Shown here piece after piece: positions 22,686-26,688 of a stretch of 26,688 bases of DNA (its first letter is position 1; each line of letters opens with the position of its first letter). The translations under genes were made by a program, and so were the position numbers. The notes beneath the pieces are model-generated. The model did not search any database and had not been told where the DNA came from. It worked only from the letters and a program-made list of their open reading frames with translations. The stretch covers positions 1 through 26,688 of the forward strand of contig JANOHV010000227.1 of assembly GCA_031406795.1 (NCBI GenBank), in the 5' to 3' direction. This DNA is from DATDCY01 sp031406795 [NCBI: Candidatus Rokuibacteriota bacterium] (GTDB taxonomy: Bacteria > JAUVQV01).

Positions 22686-24275
22686 TCAGCGGATTTCTAT
22701 CCCCCGGGAGCGCAGGTGTTCCTTCACCGCGGCGATCGGCACTTCGCGCCGGTGGAAGATCCCGGCGGCGAGCGCAGCCTCGACGTTTGTCTTCTCGAAG
22801 ACTTCCGCGAAGTGCTCCGGGGTCCCGGCGCCGCTGGAGGCGATGACCGGAATCGACACGGCGGCCTTGACGGCGCGAATCAGTTCGAGGTCGAAGCCGG
22901 ACTTCGTGCCGTCGCGGTCGATGGAGTTGAGGAGGATCTCGCCGGCGCCGAGCTTCTCGCAGACCGCGGCGAGGGTCACGGCGTCCACCGGGCGCCCTTC
23001 GCGGCCCCCCTTGACCGTGCACTGGAACCAGCAGAAGCGCTCGCCGTTCGGTCCGGGTTTGTCGGTCGGGAAGACCGCGTGCGGGACGCCGTCCGCCGCC
23101 GGCACCCAGACGCGCCGCGGGTCGACCGAGATCACGACCGCCTGGTTGCCGTAGGCGCGGGCGATCCGCTCGATGGAGGACTCGCCAGTCGCCTTGCCGG
23201 TCCGCAGGTACTCCTCGACGGTATGCACGGCGTCCGATCCGATCGAGATCTTGTCGGCGCCGGAGCGGAAGTATTCGCTGGCGACTTCCAGTGCGCTCCA
23301 GCACCGCCCCGCGGGGTCGGTGTAGCCGCGGATCCCGCCGCCGATCGTCAGCGGCACGAAGACGTTCTCGGATGTGCGACGCAACACCTCGAGCATCGGC
23401 TGGTCGGCCATCGGCTCCTCGCGGAAGCTGGTGATGTTCAGGAACGTGATCTCGTCCGCGCCTTCCTCGTAGTAGCGGCGCGCGAGGTCGACCGGCTTGC
23501 CGAGGTTGCGCACCTCCCCTTCGTGGCGCACGTCGTACTGGTCCCCCTTGGTCACTACCAGGTCGCCGGCGTCGTTCGTGCGTACGTCGAGGCAGGCGAT
23601 GATCCGGCGCGCGAGGCGGGTCTCCCTGGCGACGGCGGGGGGCTCGGGAGCGCGGCCGAGGTCGCCAGCGGTGAGAAGGCGCTTGAGGATCGCCAGCCCG
23701 GCCGCGCCGCTCTTCTCGGGGTGGAACTGCACGGCGGCGACGTTCCCCTTCTGCACGGCGCTGACGAACTCGCCGCCGTAGTTCGTTGTCGTGAGCACCC
23801 AGTCGCGGTCGCGCTCGTCGGGCACGCCGCGGTACGAGTGCACGAAGTAGAGCTTCTCGCCGCCGTAGCCGTCGAAGAGCGCCGAAGGCTTGCGCAGGTT
23901 GATGCCGTTCCAGCCCATGTGCGGCACCGCGAGGGCGCCGGCGGGAAAGCGGCGCACCTGCCCGCGGATGATGCCGAGACCGGTCGCGCCGAGCGACTCC
24001 TCACTCCCGTCGAAGAGCACCTGCAGGCCGATGCAGATGCCGAAGAAGGGCCGGCCCTCGAGCAGCCGCCGCCGCAGCGGCTCGAAATACCCGTCGGCCT
24101 GCAGGCGCCCGACCGCGCTGCCGAAGGCGCCGACGCCGGGGAAGACGAGCCTCTCGGCGGTGAGGATCTCCTCAGGCGACGCGACGTCGCGGACCTCGAA
24201 ACCGAGGGCGCGGATCGCGTTGCGCACGCTGCGCACGTTGCCGGCGCCGTAGTCGAGCAGGGTGACGATGCTCAT
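22686..24275 (-). CDS. hisHF: Bifunctional imidazole glycerol phosphate synthase (HisH-HisF fusion, HIS7 type)
   Basis: Single chain (529 aa) joining glutamine amidotransferase and cyclase, which most bacteria make as separate HisH and HisF. Makes imidazole glycerol phosphate and AICAR in histidine synthesis. The HisH part starts LLDYGAGNVRSVRNAIRALG and has the triad Cys81 (GICIGLQ), His185 and Glu187 (FHPEKS). A short Pro/Ala linker (about 204-220) leads to HisF with ACLDV (Asp230) and LLNSIDRDGT (Asp453), the two cyclase acids. Between them the HisF half carries insertions (RGYTDPAGRCWSALEVASEY, and VWVPAADGVPHAVF up to FCWFQCTVKGG) of the kind seen in yeast and plant HIS7 and not in ordinary HisF. 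ATG 24275 gives the family start. Both sites look intact. Confidence 0.95.
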   Translation of the reverse strand: MSIVTLLDYGAGNVRSVRNAIRALGFEVRDVASPEEILTAERLVFPGVGAFGSAVGRLQADGYFEPLRRRLLEGRPFFGICIGLQVLFDGSEESLGATGLGIIRGQVRRFPAGALAVPHMGWNGINLRKPSALFDGYGGEKLYFVHSYRGVPDERDRDWVLTTTNYGGEFVSAVQKGNVAAVQFHPEKSGAAGLAILKRLLTAGDLGRAPEPPAVARETRLARRIIACLDVRTNDAGDLVVTKGDQYDVRHEGEVRNLGKPVDLARRYYEEGADEITFLNITSFREEPMADQPMLEVLRRTSENVFVPLTIGGGIRGYTDPAGRCWSALEVASEYFRSGADKISIGSDAVHTVEEYLRTGKATGESSIERIARAYGNQAVVISVDPRRVWVPAADGVPHAVFPTDKPGPNGERFCWFQCTVKGGREGRPVDAVTLAAVCEKLGAGEILLNSIDRDGTKSGFDLELIRAVKAAVSIPVIASSGAGTPEHFAEVFEKTNVEAALAAGIFHRREVPIAAVKEHLRSRGIEIR

Positions 24276-24311
24276 GCTCTTCTCGCGGGTCCTTTCCGTT
24301 GTGGTGTTGCC

Positions 24312-24317
24312 AGTATA
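24312..24317 (-). promoter_or_regulatory. Candidate -10 box for hisHF
   Basis: TATACT on the minus strand lies 37 bp upstream of the hisHF ATG in GC-rich sequence. No convincing -35 is 17 bp upstream, so the call rests on the -10 alone. Confidence 0.4.
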
Positions 24318-24401
24318 GCGGAAATCGTGCCATCCTCCCGCGTATGACCGCTCGCGGTGAAACCGACGCCGAGCGCGCCACCCTGGGTTTACACGCACCT
24401 C

Positions 24402-24433
24402 TTGACACGACATCCTCTATCCATCACTATAAG
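24402..24433 (+). promoter_or_regulatory. Candidate promoter of the exported-protein gene
   Basis: A consensus TTGACA (24402-24407) is followed by TATAAG (24428-24433) at 20 bp, longer than ideal, or by CACTAT (24425-24430) at 17 bp, a weaker box. The locally AT-rich sequence stands out. A start near 24440 would leave a leader of roughly 260 bases. Confidence 0.4.
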
Positions 24434-24550
24434 ACTACTAATCTATCATCGGCGCCGAAAGTTGAGTTGCGCAGAGGTGAAGCAACCGCGGATGGAGAGG
24501 ATCAGCGGATTGGAGGCGGTGTCCAAGCAAAAGAAAGGAGAGAAGGTCGA

Positions 24551-24703
24551 TTGTTGCAGCACCAGAAATCAGAGGGGCCCGGCGGCCGATCCACTCCGCG
24601 CAGCCACCCCGGCATGGCACAGCACGATGCTGAAACGCTGCGGCAGGTGTCGTTGGCGCAGCGGGCCGTAACCCCAAACACGAATGAAAGGGAACGACCA
24701 TGA
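24551..24703 (+). CDS. Possible 50-codon leader frame overlapping the next gene
   Basis: A TTG-initiated frame with AAAGGAG (24534-24540) and AGAAGG (24541-24546) upstream ends at a TGA that overlaps the next ATG in an ATGA junction. The peptide (begins LLQHQKSEGPGGRSTPRSHP) resembles nothing I know and has no obvious domain, so it may be chance. If translated it would couple the exported-protein gene to its leader. No attenuator-like run of one amino-acid codon is seen. Confidence 0.25.
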   Translation: MLQHQKSEGPGGRSTPRSHPGMAQHDAETLRQVSLAQRAVTPNTNERERP

Positions 24704-25167
24704 AGATGAAAACATTCGGCACCTTCGCCCTTGCGGCTCTGATGGCCTTCGCGATGGCCCAGCCCGCCCTCGCGGACCCCGCGGTGAAATCCTCGAGCTA
24801 TGGCGTAAACATCCGTAAGACCGAGGTCTCCGGGTACACCCTGACCTATTACCTTCTTGATGTTGCCACAAAGCAGGCAACCAACATCATGCCCAGCGAG
24901 GCGACATCGAGCGATTTCTACAAGATGAAGTCCCACCACCTCATGGTATTTGTCACGCGCCCCGACGGGAGACCGGCTACGGAGGGCAAGGCCGGGTTTC
25001 TCGTGACTCAACCCAACAAGACCGAGACCAGGGACATTGCGTTTTCCATGGACGGGGGCTTCGGCAGTGACGTGGATCTCCCCTCCAAGGGCGACTTCGC
25101 GATCGCTACCAAGATCGTTCTCGCGGACGTGGATCTCCTGGACAGGTTCGTCTACACCATAAAGTAG
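24700..25167 (+). CDS. Small exported protein, YtkA-like beta-sandwich, function unknown
   Basis: 155 aa. Signal peptide MKMKTFGTFALAALMAFAMA with a likely cleavage after PALA (ALA|DP). The mature part of about 129 residues is beta-rich: YTLTYYLLD near the N-terminus, SHHLMVFVTRPDGRPATEGK and KTETRDIAFSMDGGFGSDVD, ending in a final strand LLDRFVYTIK. The layout (a ligand-like HH, a DG-x-P turn, a glycine-rich edge) is reminiscent of YtkA-like periplasmic domains, sometimes tied to metal handling; this is a weak resemblance. AAAGGGAACGACC precedes the ATG as ribosome site. Codon use seems slightly less GC-rich than its neighbours. No partner gene is adjacent. Confidence 0.8.
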   Translation: MKMKTFGTFALAALMAFAMAQPALADPAVKSSSYGVNIRKTEVSGYTLTYYLLDVATKQATNIMPSEATSSDFYKMKSHHLMVFVTRPDGRPATEGKAGFLVTQPNKTETRDIAFSMDGGFGSDVDLPSKGDFAIATKIVLADVDLLDRFVYTIK

Positions 25168-25178
25168 GTGGCCGTCCT

Positions 25179-25206
25179 GCGGCGGCATCGGCAGCGATGC
25201 CGCCGC
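25179..25206 (+). terminator. Hairpin after the exported-protein gene
   Basis: Perfect 12-bp stem: GCGGCGGCATCG (25179-25190), loop GCAG, CGATGCCGCCGC (25195-25206), starting 12 bp past the stop. No T-tract follows, so it is either a weak or factor-assisted terminator or a 3'-end stabiliser. Confidence 0.5.
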
Positions 25207-25417
25207 TCCGGCGATGTCACATCTTGGTGCACGAAGACAACGAGATGATGGTGCCGCCGGTTCGTCGACGCCTGTGAACCACGGCGCGTCTCTATGTCCC
25301 TGGCTCCGTCTTTCGCGGCGAAGCTGGACCGGATAGCGATGCAATTGTCATGCGGTAGCGCTCCAATCGCCAAAGGCCACGGCATGACCACGGCACCAGC
25401 AATCACCGCACCACAGC

Positions 25418-25466
25418 AAAAGGGGACAGGTTTATTTTCCGCTGAAAAATGGATCTGTCCCCTTTT
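25418..25466. repeat. REP-like inverted repeat (GGGGACAG type)
   Basis: Perfect 12-bp arms AAAAGGGGACAG (25418-25429) and CTGTCCCCTTTT (25455-25466) with a partly complementary interior (TTTATTTTCC against GAAAAATGG). Sequences of this AGGGGACAG...CTGTCCCCT kind are widespread in proteobacteria and often flank REP-associated tyrosine transposases; no transposase is in the window. A related half-site AGGGGACAGATT lies at 11041-11052. The right arm ends 14 bp before the next ATG. Confidence 0.7.
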
Positions 25467-25480
25467 TGATCCGCCCGCGT

Positions 25481-26584
25481 ATGACCGATCGTGACGGCGG
25501 CGGTGACGTCGAGCGCAGCATCCTGCTCGGCCTCGCCGCCGAGTGGCGCGAGGCACTGGCGCTCGTGCCCCGGCGCCAGCGCGACCGGCTGCATCGGCCG
25601 CAGTTTTCGCTCAGCGACGCCGAGCGCCGGCTCGGCGTCTGGGACCCGGCGCGCGAGGAGATCCGCATCAGTCGTCGCTTCGCGCTCGATCGCGGCTGGG
25701 ACGAGGTGCGGGAACTGCTGCGTCACGAGATGGCGCACCAGCTCGCCGACCAGGCGCTCGGCGGCGGCGCCGAGACCTCCCACGGGCCGGCGTTTCGCGA
25801 GGCCTGCCGCGTTCTCGGTGCGCACCCCGGGGCCTCCGGAGAATTTCTTCCCCTCGGCGCCCGGCTGGAGGGCAACGCCGACCCGGCGCGGGCGCGGGTG
25901 CTCGGCCGGGTGCAGCGGCTGTTGGCGCTGGCCGCGAGCGCGAACCGCCACGAGGCGGAACTGGCGCTGCTGCGGGCCCGGGAATATGCGCGGCGCCACC
26001 ACGTGGACGAGCACCAGGGAGGCGACGAGTTCCTCAGCGCCTTCGCCGGGCGCCCCGCGCTGCGCCACACCCGCGAGGAGTACCAGCTCGCGGCGCTCGT
26101 GACGCGGACCTGGGAAGCCTACGGCATCTGGGTGCCGGCCTGGGTCGTGGAGCGCGGACGCATGGGCACGGTGCTCGAGCTCAGCGGCACCCCGGCGCAG
26201 GTCAAGCTCGCCGGGTACGTCCACGAGTTCGTGCGGCGCCACATCGCGGCCGAGTGGGAACGCTACAACCGCGGCCGGCGGCTCGGCGCGCGGCGTCGCA
26301 CGGATTTCGGCTGCGGCCTGATCGAAGGTTTTCGCGGCACGCTCGAGCGTGGCGCGTCGGGGCAGGGGCCGGGCGCGGGCGCGGGCGCCGCAGTCGTGCG
26401 AACGGGACAGGATCCGGTATTCAGCGACTATCTGGCGACGCGCTACCCGAGGCGTTCCACGATCAGGCGCGGTGGCGGGAGCGTCGATCCGGCCGTCCAT
26501 CGCGACGGCGTGCGCGCCGGCGAGCGCCTGGTCATCCGCGAGGGCATCGAGGGCGCGGCCTCCCCACGTCGTCTCATACGGTGA
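25481..26584 (+). CDS. SprT-like zinc metalloprotease fused to DUF2786
   Basis: 367 aa from ATG 25481 (a TTG at 25466 would add five residues and lie inside the repeat). The N-terminal SprT-like domain carries HEMAH (His82, Glu83, His86) and a third likely zinc ligand His101 in TSHGPAF. Residues about 136-180 match DUF2786 (RVLGRVQRLLALAASANRHE, then a REYARRHHVD helix). The rest continues with AALVTRTWEAYGIWVPAWV and a likely strand-helix region (MGTVLELSGTPAQVKLAGYV). SprT/Spartan proteins cleave DNA-protein crosslinks in eukaryotes; for bacterial SprT-DUF2786 proteins the role is not known to me. No DNA-binding or ribbon Cys motif is visible. No Shine-Dalgarno is clear. Confidence 0.88.
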   Translation: MTDRDGGGDVERSILLGLAAEWREALALVPRRQRDRLHRPQFSLSDAERRLGVWDPAREEIRISRRFALDRGWDEVRELLRHEMAHQLADQALGGGAETSHGPAFREACRVLGAHPGASGEFLPLGARLEGNADPARARVLGRVQRLLALAASANRHEAELALLRAREYARRHHVDEHQGGDEFLSAFAGRPALRHTREEYQLAALVTRTWEAYGIWVPAWVVERGRMGTVLELSGTPAQVKLAGYVHEFVRRHIAAEWERYNRGRRLGARRRTDFGCGLIEGFRGTLERGASGQGPGAGAGAAVVRTGQDPVFSDYLATRYPRRSTIRRGGGSVDPAVHRDGVRAGERLVIREGIEGAASPRRLIR

Positions 26585-26688
26585 CGGGCGGGGATCAACC
26601 CCGCCCCAACGACGAAGACGGGCGGGGATCAACCCCGCCCCTACGACGGTGACGGGCGGGGATCAACCCCGCCCCTACGACGAAGACA
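26583..26688. repeat. 34-bp tandem array of the dispersed palindrome
   Basis: Three units of exactly 34 bp start at 26583, 26617 and 26651, beginning within the stop codon of the metalloprotease gene and running to the window edge. Each has GGGCGGGG-ATCAA-CCCCGCCC plus a short CTACGACGAA/GGT tail; the first differs by one base (CAACG). Unlike CRISPR, the inter-palindrome tails are nearly identical. The array may continue past the window. Confidence 0.9.

Larger units (their letters stand above)
24276..24699. other. 424-bp divergent intergenic region and long leader
   Basis: It lies between divergent hisHF and the exported-protein gene. It holds TATACT (24312-24317, minus), an AT-rich tract with TTGACA (24402-24407) and TATAAG (24428-24433) on the plus strand at a 20-bp spacing, and downstream of these some 260 bases ahead of the exported-protein gene. 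That leader contains a small frame (24551-24703), the hairpins AGCA-CGA-TGCT (near 24621) and CGCTGCG/CGCAGCG (24636-24642 with 24657-24663). I do not recognise a known riboswitch. Confidence 0.5.
25168..25480. other. 313-bp intergenic region
   Basis: Contains a strong hairpin just after the exported-protein gene (25179-25206) and a transposase-associated-type inverted repeat (25418-25466) just before the metalloprotease gene. Between them (25207-25417) I see no convincing coding frame, promoter or RNA. Confidence 0.6.

Noticed and set aside
24438-24722. 94-codon minus-strand frame in the hisHF/exported-protein gap
   Set aside because: No ribosome site, no recognisable domain, and it runs into the start of the exported-protein gene from the opposite strand.
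26583-26688. Possible CRISPR array at the right edge
   Set aside because: The period is 34 bp with no room for unique spacers, and the tails between palindromes are nearly identical, so it is a plain tandem repeat.

Overview
The window is very GC-rich, densely coded bacterial DNA from a Gram-negative organism: it has a TolC-type outer-membrane factor, a lipoprotein efflux adaptor and several exported proteins. No rRNA, tRNA or ribosomal-protein gene fixes the taxonomy. The AddA/AddB pair, the long S41/PDZ protease resembling myxobacterial ones, and the intergenic palindromes together suggest a deltaproteobacterial-type lineage (Desulfobacterota/Myxococcota or a related uncultured group). That assignment is inference.

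Layout. 49-6412 (minus strand) is a tetR-adaptor-RND pump-TolC operon. It is read from a near-consensus sigma70 promoter whose -10 box lies inside a palindrome suited to the operon's own TetR regulator. 6511-10431 (minus) is a two-gene unit: a membrane-anchored S41/PDZ protease followed by an exported MsrA-MsrB fusion, which looks like envelope protein quality control. 10526-11008 (minus) is a small two-helix membrane protein of unknown role. 11137-11807 (plus) is a VapBC toxin-antitoxin pair. 12019-18422 (plus) is the addB-addA double-strand-break repair pair. 18501-18599 is a stub of a nitroreductase gene, followed at 18604-20556 by a membrane-tethered pseudokinase with an exported beta-rich C-terminus. 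A nested inverted repeat at 20556-20686 separates this from the minus-strand purC and ytxH-like genes. 21893-22483 (minus) is a stand-alone proteasome/HslV-like peptidase with serine after the initiator Met. 22686-24275 (minus) is a single-chain HisH-HisF imidazole glycerol phosphate synthase of the eukaryotic HIS7 layout. 24700-25167 (plus) is a small exported protein behind a long leader, and 25481-26584 (plus) is a SprT-like metalloprotease joined to DUF2786.

Most annotated functions are housekeeping or stress related: efflux, oxidised-methionine repair, envelope proteolysis, recombination, purine and histidine synthesis. I see no obvious single new multi-gene system. The more unusual items are individual: the pseudokinase next to a gene stub; the serine-first proteasome homologue without an adjacent unfoldase; the HIS7-like fusion; a family of intergenic hairpins whose stems change by paired substitution and which form a 34-bp tandem array at the right edge; and three genes whose -10 boxes sit so close to the start codon that leaderless mRNAs are likely.
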